Assembly (NCBI GenBank): GCA_902496645.1
Contig: CABVBR010000081.1
Location: 1 to 9,167 of the forward strand
Length of the DNA: 9,167 nucleotides
Direction: 5' to 3'
DNA from: an uncultured Collinsella sp.
GTDB lineage: Bacteria; Actinomycetota; Coriobacteriia; Coriobacteriales; Coriobacteriaceae
Numbering within the stretch: position 1 is the stretch's first letter; the number at the start of each line of letters is the position of its first letter. The translations under genes and the position numbers were made by a program. This document shows positions 1 to 6,350 of this stretch, in pieces. The notes under the pieces are model-generated. The model searched no databases. It was given only the letters and a program-made list of their open reading frames with translations, and was not told the origin of the DNA.

Positions 1-1188
1 CCAGGACAGGTGCTCGGCGTTCTGGCTCATCTCCAGGCCGGACACGAGCACGCCACCGGCGTTGGCAGCCTTACCAGGCATAAAGGCGACGCCGTTCTCC
101 TGGAAGTAGGTCGTGGCCTCGATGGTCGTGGGCATGTTCGCGCCCTCGCCGACCACCTTGCAGCCGTTGGCGACGAGTGCCTGGGCGTCCTCGAGCAGCA
201 GCGTGTTCTCGCGAGCGCAGGGCAGCGCGATATCGCAGGGAAGCTGCCACACGCCGCGGCCGTCGCCCTCGTGCCACACGGCGTTGGGCTTCTCGTCAAC
301 GTACATAGCGAGCGTGACGCCCTTGTCGTGGCCGGAGCGCTTCTGGTTGTAGACGTGCTCGAGCACGGTGAAGTCGATGCCGTCGGGATCCTCGACCCAG
401 CCGTGAGTGTCGGAGCAGGCCAGCACTTTGCCGCCGAGCTGGGAGACCTTCTGGACCGCGTAGATAGCGACGTTACCGGAGCCGTGAACGACAACGTTCT
501 TGCCCTCGAAGGACTCGCCGCGGCTCTTGAGGTACTCGTCCACAAAGTAGACCAGGCCGTAGCCGGTGGCCTCGGTACGGGCGAGCGAGCCGCCAAAGGA
601 GAGGCCCTTGCCGGTGAGGACGCCGGTCCACTCGTTGGTCAGGCGCTTGTACTGACCGAACATGTAGGCAACCTCACGGCCGCCAACGCCCAGGTCGCCA
701 GCGGGAACGTCGGTGTTGGGGCCGATGTGGCGATAGAGCTCGGTCATGAAGGACTGGCAGAAGTGCATGATCTCGTTGTTGGACTTGCCCTTGGGGTCAA
801 AGTCGGAGCCGCCCTTGCCGCCGCCCATGGGAAGGGTGGTCAGGCTGTTCTTGAGGATTTGCTCCAGGCCCAGGAACTTGAGCATGCCCAGGGTGACCGT
901 CGGGTTAAAGCGCAGGCCGCCCTTGTAGGGTCCAATGGCAGAGTTGAACTCGACGCGGTAACCGCGGTTGACCTGAACCTTGCCCTGGTCGTCGACCCAG
1001 GGGACACGGAACATAACAATGCGCTCGGGCTCGACGAGGCGCTCAAGCAGGGCGGCCTCCTCGTACTCGGGGTGGGCGTCGAGCGCCGGCTGGATGGTGC
1101 CGAGGATCTCGGTCGCGGCCTGGATGAACTCAGGCTGCTCGGGATAGCGGGCCTTGAGCTCGTCGAGAACTTTCTGCGTGTAGCTCAT
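1..1188 (-). CDS. gdhA: NADP-type glutamate dehydrogenase, 3' end cut by the window edge
   Basis: Glutamate dehydrogenase interconverts 2-oxoglutarate plus ammonium and glutamate in the cytoplasm. 396 codons are visible; the family is about 445 residues, so some 50 C-terminal residues lie beyond base 1. The start at 1188 (MSYTQKVLDEL) follows GGAGG at 1193-1197, 4 nt away. The catalytic set falls at the same numbers as in the Clostridium symbiosum enzyme: Lys89 (GPYKGGLRF), Lys113, Lys125 (LPMGGGKGGSDFD) and Asp165 (PAGD). The Rossmann domain starts near residue 230 with GSGNVA at 236-241. The strand that follows ends in SD (259-260), resembling the NADP-dependent E. coli enzyme more than NAD-dependent ones, so an assimilatory NADPH role is inferred. 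The gene has its own leader and is separated from the selenium cluster by a hairpin, so it is probably a separate transcript. Confidence 0.96.
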   Translation of the reverse strand, partial: MSYTQKVLDELKARYPEQPEFIQAATEILGTIQPALDAHPEYEEAALLERLVEPERIVMFRVPWVDDQGKVQVNRGYRVEFNSAIGPYKGGLRFNPTVTLGMLKFLGLEQILKNSLTTLPMGGGKGGSDFDPKGKSNNEIMHFCQSFMTELYRHIGPNTDVPAGDLGVGGREVAYMFGQYKRLTNEWTGVLTGKGLSFGGSLARTEATGYGLVYFVDEYLKSRGESFEGKNVVVHGSGNVAIYAVQKVSQLGGKVLACSDTHGWVEDPDGIDFTVLEHVYNQKRSGHDKGVTLAMYVDEKPNAVWHEGDGRGVWQLPCDIALPCARENTLLLEDAQALVANGCKVVGEGANMPTTIEATTYFQENGVAFMPGKAANAGGVLVSGLEMSQNAEHLSW

Positions 1189-1400
1189 GCTTCCTCCAAT
1201 TGATGGATAAGAAAGGTGTCGTTCGCGGCGCCCTATGCGCCGTGAGCTTTATCGAGTATGGATAATATCGCACTGTTGCAGCAAAGTTACGCATAAGCCG
1301 ACGAGCGGATGTTTCGTTTTGATTACGATGCAGGTAGATGCGTTTTTGAGTACCTGACGCGCAAAATCCGTGTTTCGAAGCTGTTTCGTCCACATGGACT
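1189..1400 (-). promoter_or_regulatory. gdhA: gdhA leader and probable promoter region
   Basis: This 212-base non-coding stretch separates gdhA from the hairpin at 1401-1441. It is clearly more AT-rich than its surroundings, which suits a promoter. The best -10-like hexamer is TATTAT (1262-1267), but no good -35 lies 16-18 bases upstream of it. A small inverted repeat, GGCGC/GCGCC with a 5-base loop, lies near 1228-1242 in the leader. No operator was recognised. Confidence 0.35.
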
Positions 1401-1441
1401 AAAACCACCACAAAGGTGCCTGTCCCCAATGTGGTGGTTTT
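1401..1441 (-). repeat. REP-like palindrome, probably also a terminator
   Basis: Perfect 12-bp inverted repeat: aaaaccaccaca at 1401-1412 and tgtggtggtttt at 1430-1441, around a 17-base loop containing ggtgcctgtcccc. It lies 5 bases beyond the stop codon of the DUF3343 gene. The CCACCACA/TGTGGTGG stem has an A-tract on one side and a T-tract on the other, so it could end transcription in either direction. From memory, the loop motif GGGGACAGGCACC recurs in dispersed palindromes linked to REP-associated (IS200-like, Y1) transposases; calling this a REP element is an inference. The 17-base loop is long for a plain intrinsic terminator. Confidence 0.6.
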
Positions 1442-1446
1442 GGTGG

Positions 1447-1842
1447 TTAGAGGACGAGCTGGTGGTAGTCGGCGGGGGTTATATGGCCTTCGGTGGCGGC
1501 GCGGAAGGCGGCGAGTGCGTCACCCGAGAACGGCATGGCCCAGCACAGGCCGCAGCCGGCGGTGATGGAACCGGGCAGCGGCATAATGCGCCCAGGCACA
1601 CCGGCGGCAAGGCACAACTGCTCGCACTCCATCACATCAAAGGTGCTATCGAACGATACGATAATCTTGCGTTCGTGGTCGAGGGCATCGCCGGACGGGA
1701 CCTCGCGATGCGACTCGCGGTACGCTGCCGCCGCGGCCTCTTCCTCGGCCGTATGCCCGCAGCCGCCACAGCCGCAGGTGCAGGGCTCAGAGCCGTCACA
1801 AGTGCAAGGTTCCCCGGTGTCGGGACAGATATCGTGAGACAT
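1447..1842 (-). CDS. DUF3343-family putative Se/S carrier with Cys-rich N-terminus
   Basis: Small cytoplasmic protein of 131 residues. The C-terminal half (about 58-125) resembles DUF3343, a family annotated as a putative selenium/sulfur carrier: an initial beta strand (KIIVSFDSTFDVMECE), then GVPGRIMPLPGSITAGCGLC, with the family's conserved cysteine at Cys97 and a further Cys100. The N-terminus is unusual, with seven cysteines between residues 6 and 28 (Cys6, 13, 15, 21, 23, 25, 28) in a CTC/CGCGGC pattern that could bind metal or chalcogen, followed by an alanine-rich helical linker. I chose Met at 1842 over the Met at 1854 because GGGAG (1848-1852) lies 5 bases before it and overlaps the earlier start. 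It sits 15 bases after mobA, so it is probably cotranscribed. The family assignment rests on a short motif; the carrier role is inferred from the family and from selA, selB and selC nearby. Confidence 0.8.
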   Translation of the reverse strand: MSHDICPDTGEPCTCDGSEPCTCGCGGCGHTAEEEAAAAAYRESHREVPSGDALDHERKIIVSFDSTFDVMECEQLCLAAGVPGRIMPLPGSITAGCGLCWAMPFSGDALAAFRAATEGHITPADYHQLVL

Positions 1843-1847
1843 GGCAA

Positions 1848-1852
1848 CTCCC
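1848..1852 (-). promoter_or_regulatory. Ribosome binding site fixing the DUF3343 start
   Basis: GGGAG, 5 bases before the ATG at 1842. It lies inside the first codons of the longer reading that would start at 1854, which favours the shorter protein. Confidence 0.6.
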
Positions 1853-1857
1853 ATCGT

Positions 1858-2490
1858 CTAGGCGAGCAGCTCGGCTGCCGCAAATTCTTCGGGCGTATTG
1901 ACGTTTTCGAAGCAGAGTGTGGAGCCGGCGGCCTCGATAATCTGCGGCTCGTCTAGATAGCTGGCGTTCACTCGGTCGATTAGACAACGAATGCGTTGGC
2001 GATCGCCGGCGAGGAGCTCGCGAGCCACCGGGACGCATGCTTCGCGACGCCACACGGCGCACAGCGGCTCAATTCCCCGCTCCTCACGCGGAACGCACAC
2101 GTCGAGCGGCCCCTCCTTGACCCGATCCGCAAGCGCCCCGATCAGCTCAGGCGAAACGAACGGCATGTCGCAGGCGACGATCGCCACGAGGGGCAGCCGA
2201 GCAGCAGCCAGCGAGCTCGCAATGCCACGCATGGCACCGGCGGGGCCGTCGATATCCATCACCACGCGCGGCACCAGACCATCAAACTCGCATTCCTCAA
2301 GATAGGCGAGCTCCTCGGGGCGCGAAGTCGTCACGACCAACTCGCTACCGACCAGGGCGAGCCGCTCCAGCACGCGCTCGATCAGGGGTTTGCCGCAAAA
2401 CGGCATGCGTGCCTTGTCGCAACCCATGCGCGACGACAGCCCGCCAGCCTGAACGACGCAAGAAAGATCGGCCCGTCTTACGGTAGTCAT
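1858..2490 (-). CDS. mobA: Molybdenum cofactor guanylyltransferase MobA
   Basis: MobA transfers GMP from GTP to molybdopterin, giving the guanine-dinucleotide cofactor used by DMSO-reductase-family enzymes such as the one encoded at 6351-8468. At 210 residues it is slightly longer than E. coli MobA (about 194). The nucleotidyltransferase signature is at residues 14-26 (QAGGLSSRMGCDK), the metal-binding aspartate is probably Asp108 in ACDMPF, and the typical ENVNTPEE ending is at 195-202. The start at 2490 was chosen because the family motif begins soon after it and GGGGGTG lies 9 bases upstream. The reading frame stays open to 2796, but that extension would read through the terminator and the tRNA. 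An alternative Met six codons upstream is possible. It lies downstream of the selC terminator, so it probably has its own promoter or depends on read-through. Confidence 0.93.
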   Translation of the reverse strand: MTTVRRADLSCVVQAGGLSSRMGCDKARMPFCGKPLIERVLERLALVGSELVVTTSRPEELAYLEECEFDGLVPRVVMDIDGPAGAMRGIASSLAAARLPLVAIVACDMPFVSPELIGALADRVKEGPLDVCVPREERGIEPLCAVWRREACVPVARELLAGDRQRIRCLIDRVNASYLDEPQIIEAAGSTLCFENVNTPEEFAAAELLA

Positions 2491-2580
2491 ACGGCAAAAC
2501 ACCCCCATCGGCTTGCTCGAAACCCGAAGCACGAAGCTAAATACCGTCACCGAAATAGCGGCGTTATGACAAGCTCGTGC
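2491..2580 (-). promoter_or_regulatory. mobA leader, promoter not resolved
   Basis: Ninety non-coding bases between the selC terminator and mobA. A TTGTCA hexamer resembles a -35 box, but the nearest -10-like TATTTA is 23 bases away, too far for a normal promoter. A weak inverted repeat (GCACGA near the terminator, TCGTGC closer to mobA) spans both. A promoter is expected here on context only. Confidence 0.3.
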
Positions 2581-2636
2581 AAAAACAAAACAGCGCCTTT
2601 GCGGCACGCAGCAAGACCGCGAGCACAAAAGCGCTG
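2581..2636 (-). terminator. Intrinsic terminator of the selenocysteine tRNA gene
   Basis: On the minus strand the arms CAGCGCTTTT (2627-2636) and AAAGGCGCTG (2591-2600) pair over 10 bp with one G-U, with an inner GCGG/CCGC stem, followed at once by TTTTGTTTTT (2581-2590). It begins 8 bases beyond the encoded CCA of the tRNA. The wobble pairs only in minus-strand RNA, which agrees with the direction of the tRNA. Confidence 0.88.
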
Positions 2637-2644
2637 GTAGCGTA

Positions 2645-2741
2645 TGGCGGGAACGTATGTGAATCGAACACATCCAAGACGTTTTGCACGCCTCGCAACG
2701 GTTTTGAGGACCGCGGAGCCCACCGGAGCCCATCCGTTCCC
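2645..2741 (-). tRNA. selC: Selenocysteine tRNA (anticodon UCA)
   Basis: A 97-base tRNA with encoded CCA, folded by hand. The acceptor arm is GGGAACGG with ACGTTCCC: seven pairs plus a G-A mismatch at position 8. The D stem is a 6-bp GGGCTC/GGGCTC with two G-U pairs and a 4-base loop, the long D stem typical of tRNA-Sec. The anticodon stem is GCGGT/ACCGT, with loop CCTCAAA and anticodon TCA at 2705-2707. The variable arm is long (7-bp GAGGCGT/ACGTCTT). The T arm is ATGTG-TTCGATT-CACAT, the discriminator is G, then CCA. The 8+5 acceptor/T-stem layout, extra-long variable arm and UCA anticodon together identify tRNA-Sec. It is charged with serine, converted by SelA, and carried to UGA codons by SelB. 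It lies directly behind both genes, with its own candidate promoter and a terminator. Confidence 0.97.
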
Positions 2742-2753
2742 AAGTGCGGTGGT

Positions 2754-2784
2754 ATTTTACCAAACCGAAAAGGTCCCATCCCAA
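2754..2784 (-). promoter_or_regulatory. Candidate promoter of selC
   Basis: A -10-like TAAAAT at 2754-2759 (5 of 6 consensus bases) ends 12 bases before the mature tRNA 5' end, which would give a leader of about five bases. A possible -35, TTGGGA (2779-2784), matches 4 of 6 bases, but the 19-base spacer is long. Confidence 0.42.
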
Positions 2785-2798
2785 AAAGACGAGCAAGA

Positions 2799-2864
2799 GG
2801 TTGCGGTGGAATAGTTCCTGGTTTGACGTTAGATGCTGAAAACAGGAACTATTTCACCGCAACT
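2799..2864 (-). repeat. Long hairpin downstream of selB
   Basis: Inverted repeat with 20-bp arms at 2801-2820 and 2843-2862 differing at one position (G2809 opposite T2854), extendable by two pairs, around a 22-base AT-rich loop. It begins 12 bases after the selB stop. No T-tract follows directly on the minus strand; a run of five T lies about 15 bases further on, so it is not a textbook intrinsic terminator. It could be a dispersed palindromic or MITE-like element, an mRNA 3'-end stabiliser or a processing site between selB and selC. No target-site duplication was seen. Confidence 0.7.
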
Positions 2865-2876
2865 GATAAGGGTGGC

Positions 2877-4844
2877 CTAGCGCAGGGAGCGCAGGCCGCC
2901 GGCATCCTTGTCGAGCACCGTAAAGCGCACGGCATCTAGGTGTTCCAAGATGCTGATGGCGCGTTTGCGTGACACACCAAGGGCCTCGCGCAGCACGCTC
3001 GTGGTGGCAGCGCCGCCGGCTGTCTCAATGGCGGCGGCGACGAGCTCACGCGCATAGGCCTCGGCGGCAGCAGACAGGGCCACATCACGCTCGATCTTTA
3101 CGATGGAGCGGTTGAGCGAAAGCTCGCGCAGGGCACGCGTCATGGTATCGCGATCGAGCTGTAGTTGCTCGCCTACCTCTGGCAGCGTCGGCGCATCGAG
3201 GCCAGCTTCGTCCAGCAAGGAAACGATGCGCTCGCAAGCCTCGTGCACCACACGCGCCGCGGCGGCAGCGGAGTGCGGATCGAATACCTCGGCGCCCTCG
3301 GCGGCGCATACGCCACGCGAGCAGCCCTCGGCAATCAGAGCCGCGGCAACGCCTTCGTCAGCGGCAGGCCACGCAGCATGGGCAACGGCGCCGGGCGTAA
3401 AGCCCGTCTCCTTGGGAGCCGCCGCATGCATGGCTGACAGAGTCGCCGCCAGTGCATCCATCGCGGCGTCGAGCACGGAAGCATCTGCATACAGCGAGCC
3501 ATCCGAGCCAGCAAGCACGCGAGCAGCGCCCTTCGCCACCAACCCGCGCAGTGCGGCATCGACCTCGCCGACACCAAGATCCAAAGCCTCGGCAACATCA
3601 ACCGCCGTAACCGGCAGCGTCTGCAGCGCCAGCCAAGCGCCCACACCGCCCGCGATATCGCCGGACTCGAGCGCCGCATACAGCGCACGCTCTCCTTCGG
3701 CAAGCTCGCGCGAGCGACGGCAGCGCGAAAGCAGCACGCGCCCGCCGCCAATGAGCATGACCGGCGAATACGACAGTACCACGGCATGGTCACCGGCGCA
3801 CAACGGCAGCGGGTCCTCAAGACGCACTTGCGCGGTACGGGTCTCGCCCACTGCCATGGGGGCCTCGCCCTCCATGAACATAATGCGGCCGACAACCTCG
3901 GCCGTACCCGCCATCACGTGCACACGCGCACCCGACTCGAGCACACGCGGCTTGGCTCCCTCGCGACCCAGGTAGGTGAACGTCATCATAAAGCGCAACG
4001 TCTGACCAAAGCGGCCCGCCACGCCGAGCATCTCACCGCGATCGAGCGTGGCGACGGCATCGCCCACCAAGTTGAGCGCCACACGCTGACCGGGCAACGC
4101 CCGCGGCGTATCGCCATGCACCTGAATCCCGCGCACGCGACAGGCCGTACGTGACGGCAAAGCCATCAGCTCGTCGCCCACCGCGACGGGTGCATCGTGC
4201 AACGTGCCCGTCACCACGGTACCGGCGCCCTTGATCGTAAAGCAGCGGTCGATGGGCAGACGCGGTGCGGCATCGGTGAGCTCGGCACGGGCTCGGCAGG
4301 CACCCCAGCAAGCGGCAACCTGCTCGTCGAGCGCAGCCAGCAGGTCATCGATTCCCGCGCCGGTCTTGGACGACACAGGCACAATCGGCGCGTCCGCAAA
4401 CACGGTACCCGACAAAAAGTCATCGACGTCGAGCTCGGCAAGCTCGGTCATCTCGGCATCGGCCAGGTCGCACATAGTAAGTGCCACCACCATATGCATG
4501 ACACCCAGCAACTCCAGCACGTGCACGTGCTCGCGCGTCTGCGGCATTACGCCCTCGACGGCAGAGACCACCAACACGGCAACGTCGATGCCCGTGGCAC
4601 CCTGCACCATGGCGCGCAGGTAGTGCGCATGCCCCGGCGCGTCGACCAGGCCCACGATCTTGCCACTCGGCAGCGCCAGCTCGCCAAAGCCAAGCTCCAC
4701 CGTCATGCCGCGACGACGCTCGACCTCCAGGCGATCGGGATTCTTGCCGGTCAGCGCCTCGATCAGCGCCGACTTACCGTGGTCGACGTGGCCCGCCGTA
4801 CCAACGATAACGGGACACTCCACCAGCGCTTGAACCTCACTCAT
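2877..4844 (-). CDS. selB: Selenocysteine-specific elongation factor SelB
   Basis: SelB is the EF-Tu-like GTPase that binds Sec-tRNA(Sec) and the SECIS hairpin of selenoprotein mRNAs and delivers selenocysteine at UGA. At 655 residues it is near the bacterial norm (about 610-640). G1 is GHVDHGKS (18-25), G2 RGMT (45-48), G3 DAPGH (68-72) and G5 SSKTG (158-162). Beta-barrel domain II starts near residue 197 (LPIDRCFTIKGAGTVVTGTL) and domain III ends near IGGGRVL (365-371). The remaining 280 residues match the C-terminal winged-helix repeats that bind SECIS, the last ending in the VSRKRAISILEHLD helix. The G4 motif is odd: TMCD (123-126) instead of the usual NKxD or TKxD. The start ATG overlaps the selA stop by four bases (ATGA), indicating translational coupling. 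Confidence 0.97.
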   Translation of the reverse strand: MSEVQALVECPVIVGTAGHVDHGKSALIEALTGKNPDRLEVERRRGMTVELGFGELALPSGKIVGLVDAPGHAHYLRAMVQGATGIDVAVLVVSAVEGVMPQTREHVHVLELLGVMHMVVALTMCDLADAEMTELAELDVDDFLSGTVFADAPIVPVSSKTGAGIDDLLAALDEQVAACWGACRARAELTDAAPRLPIDRCFTIKGAGTVVTGTLHDAPVAVGDELMALPSRTACRVRGIQVHGDTPRALPGQRVALNLVGDAVATLDRGEMLGVAGRFGQTLRFMMTFTYLGREGAKPRVLESGARVHVMAGTAEVVGRIMFMEGEAPMAVGETRTAQVRLEDPLPLCAGDHAVVLSYSPVMLIGGGRVLLSRCRRSRELAEGERALYAALESGDIAGGVGAWLALQTLPVTAVDVAEALDLGVGEVDAALRGLVAKGAARVLAGSDGSLYADASVLDAAMDALAATLSAMHAAAPKETGFTPGAVAHAAWPAADEGVAAALIAEGCSRGVCAAEGAEVFDPHSAAAAARVVHEACERIVSLLDEAGLDAPTLPEVGEQLQLDRDTMTRALRELSLNRSIVKIERDVALSAAAEAYARELVAAAIETAGGAATTSVLREALGVSRKRAISILEHLDAVRFTVLDKDAGGLRSLR

Positions 4845-6298
4845 CGAGCAATCGCCTTCTCAACGCATGCGGCAAGCGTCGACGCCGCTGTCTCGATATC
4901 GCGGTCGCCCACGAGTGTGCGCACATCAAACAAAATGCGATCGTGAGAGGTTCGCGTGACAACCGGAGTGTCGAAGTCCTGGACGAGCGAGCGCTTGAGC
5001 GCGTCGACCGTCAGGCGCTCGTCAACAAGACGCACGGCCACGCACATCGTGGGCAGCTCCACGGTAGGCAGTGAGCCGCCGCCGGGAGTCGACGACTCCT
5101 CGACAATCTCCAACGCAACGGCACACGGGCAACCGGCCTTATCGAGCCCGGCGACCATACGATCGCGCAGCTTGCGGGCACGTCGCTCCAGATGAGCCTG
5201 CGGAAGCGTGAGCATGCTAAGCACCGGAATATCGCGATGGGCAACATCGGCGCCGTCCATGTAAATTCGCAGCGTGGCCTCGAGCGCCGACAGAGCCAGT
5301 TTGCCCGGACGCAGAGCGCGCATGAGCGGATGCGACCCGCAGGCCTGGACCAGATCGCGACGGCCCATGATAATGCCCGCCTGCGCGGCACCGAGCAGTT
5401 TATCGCCCGAACACGACACCAGATCGAGCCCTGCCGAAACCGAAGCCGGCGTGGTTTCTTCGCCGCCGCGAACCAGGATGTCGTCAGGCAACAGTGCGCC
5501 CGACCCCTGGTCTTCATAGAACAGCAGGCCGTGCTTATGGGCCAGTGCGGCGAGCTCCCTTGAGCTCACTTCCTCGTGAAAACCCTCGATGCGATAGTTG
5601 GAAGGATGAACCTTCAGGATCATGGCCGTTTCGGGCGTGATGGCGCGCTCGTAGTCGCCCAGATGCGTGCGGTTGGTGGCGCCGACCTCGACGAGTTTGG
5701 CGCCCGAAGCCGCCATAACGTCGGGAATACGGAAGCTGCCACCGATCTCGACAAGCTCGCCGCGGCTGACGATAACCTCTTTGCCCGCGGCATGAGTCGC
5801 CAGCACCAGCAGCACGGCGGCGGCGTTGTTGTTGACGACCAGCGCATCCTCGGCTCCGGTGAGTGAGCGGATCAGCTGCGCGGCATGCTCCTTGCGCGAC
5901 CCGCGCGAGCAGGTGTCGACGCTGTACTCGAGCGTGCTATACCCGCGCGCGACCTCGGCCACGGCTTTGGCAGCTGATTCCGCGAGCGGGGCGCGACCCA
6001 AGTTGGTATGGATAACCACACCCGTGGCGTTGACGGCGGGACGCAGGCTCGGCAGCGCGGAGCGATGCGCACGCCACTCGATGGCCGAGGCCAGCTCTCG
6101 CTTGGAGCGAGGATCGACACCGGCGCGAATGGCGGCGCGTTCCTCGTCGAGCTCGGCCGTGACGGCGGCATGCACCACCGCGTCGCAGGTCTCCCCCGCC
6201 GCCTTCACCACCGGCCACTCGGCAAGCAGCTCGTTGACTGAAGGAATGGCGCGCAGGCGGGCGCGCACCTCATCGGACATGTTCTGGCTATCGCTCAT
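4841..6298 (-). CDS. selA: L-seryl-tRNA(Sec) selenium transferase SelA
   Basis: SelA is a PLP-dependent cytoplasmic enzyme, a large ring oligomer in known cases. It turns Ser-tRNA(Sec) into Sec-tRNA(Sec) using selenophosphate. Length is 485 residues, against about 463 in E. coli. The N-terminal helical tRNA-binding region covers roughly 1-80 (IPSVNELL at 18-25), followed by NATGVVIHTNLGRAPL (90-105), the SRGSR loop (131-135), NNNAAAV (156-162), the EDQGSGAL segment (262-269) and the PLP lysine Lys300 in SGDKLLG. The residues after the lysine read GAAQAG where most members have GGPQAG. The start at 6298 is preceded by AAAGG (6305-6309) six bases away; Met7 is a possible alternative. The gene begins 52 bases after the molybdoenzyme stop and overlaps selB by four bases, so an operon is likely. 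Confidence 0.97.
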   Translation of the reverse strand: MSDSQNMSDEVRARLRAIPSVNELLAEWPVVKAAGETCDAVVHAAVTAELDEERAAIRAGVDPRSKRELASAIEWRAHRSALPSLRPAVNATGVVIHTNLGRAPLAESAAKAVAEVARGYSTLEYSVDTCSRGSRKEHAAQLIRSLTGAEDALVVNNNAAAVLLVLATHAAGKEVIVSRGELVEIGGSFRIPDVMAASGAKLVEVGATNRTHLGDYERAITPETAMILKVHPSNYRIEGFHEEVSSRELAALAHKHGLLFYEDQGSGALLPDDILVRGGEETTPASVSAGLDLVSCSGDKLLGAAQAGIIMGRRDLVQACGSHPLMRALRPGKLALSALEATLRIYMDGADVAHRDIPVLSMLTLPQAHLERRARKLRDRMVAGLDKAGCPCAVALEIVEESSTPGGGSLPTVELPTMCVAVRLVDERLTVDALKRSLVQDFDTPVVTRTSHDRILFDVRTLVGDRDIETAASTLAACVEKAIAR

Positions 6299-6350
6299 GT
6301 GCGGCCTTTCAAAAGAAACGTGGATCAGTCGAATACATCAGCTGAGTCAA

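Noticed and set aside
10..1203. Plus-strand open frame of 397 codons opposite gdhA
   Set aside because: It mirrors the minus-strand glutamate dehydrogenase, which has all catalytic motifs. The plus-strand translation is a low-complexity product of high-GC codon bias.
1130..1429. Minus-strand frame of 99 codons across the gdhA leader
   Set aside because: It runs through the palindrome and the gdhA leader and overlaps the gdhA start in another frame; there is no ribosome binding site or recognisable motif.
2491..2796. N-terminal extension of mobA to 2796
   Set aside because: The extension reads through the tRNA-Sec gene and its terminator, and the MobA signature starts normally after the Met at 2490.
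6345..6350. TTGACT just upstream of selA as a -35 box
   Set aside because: The hexamer overlaps the end of the intergenic gap next to the molybdoenzyme stop, and the region 17 bases downstream (TGATCC) does not resemble a -10 box. Operon read-through is simpler.
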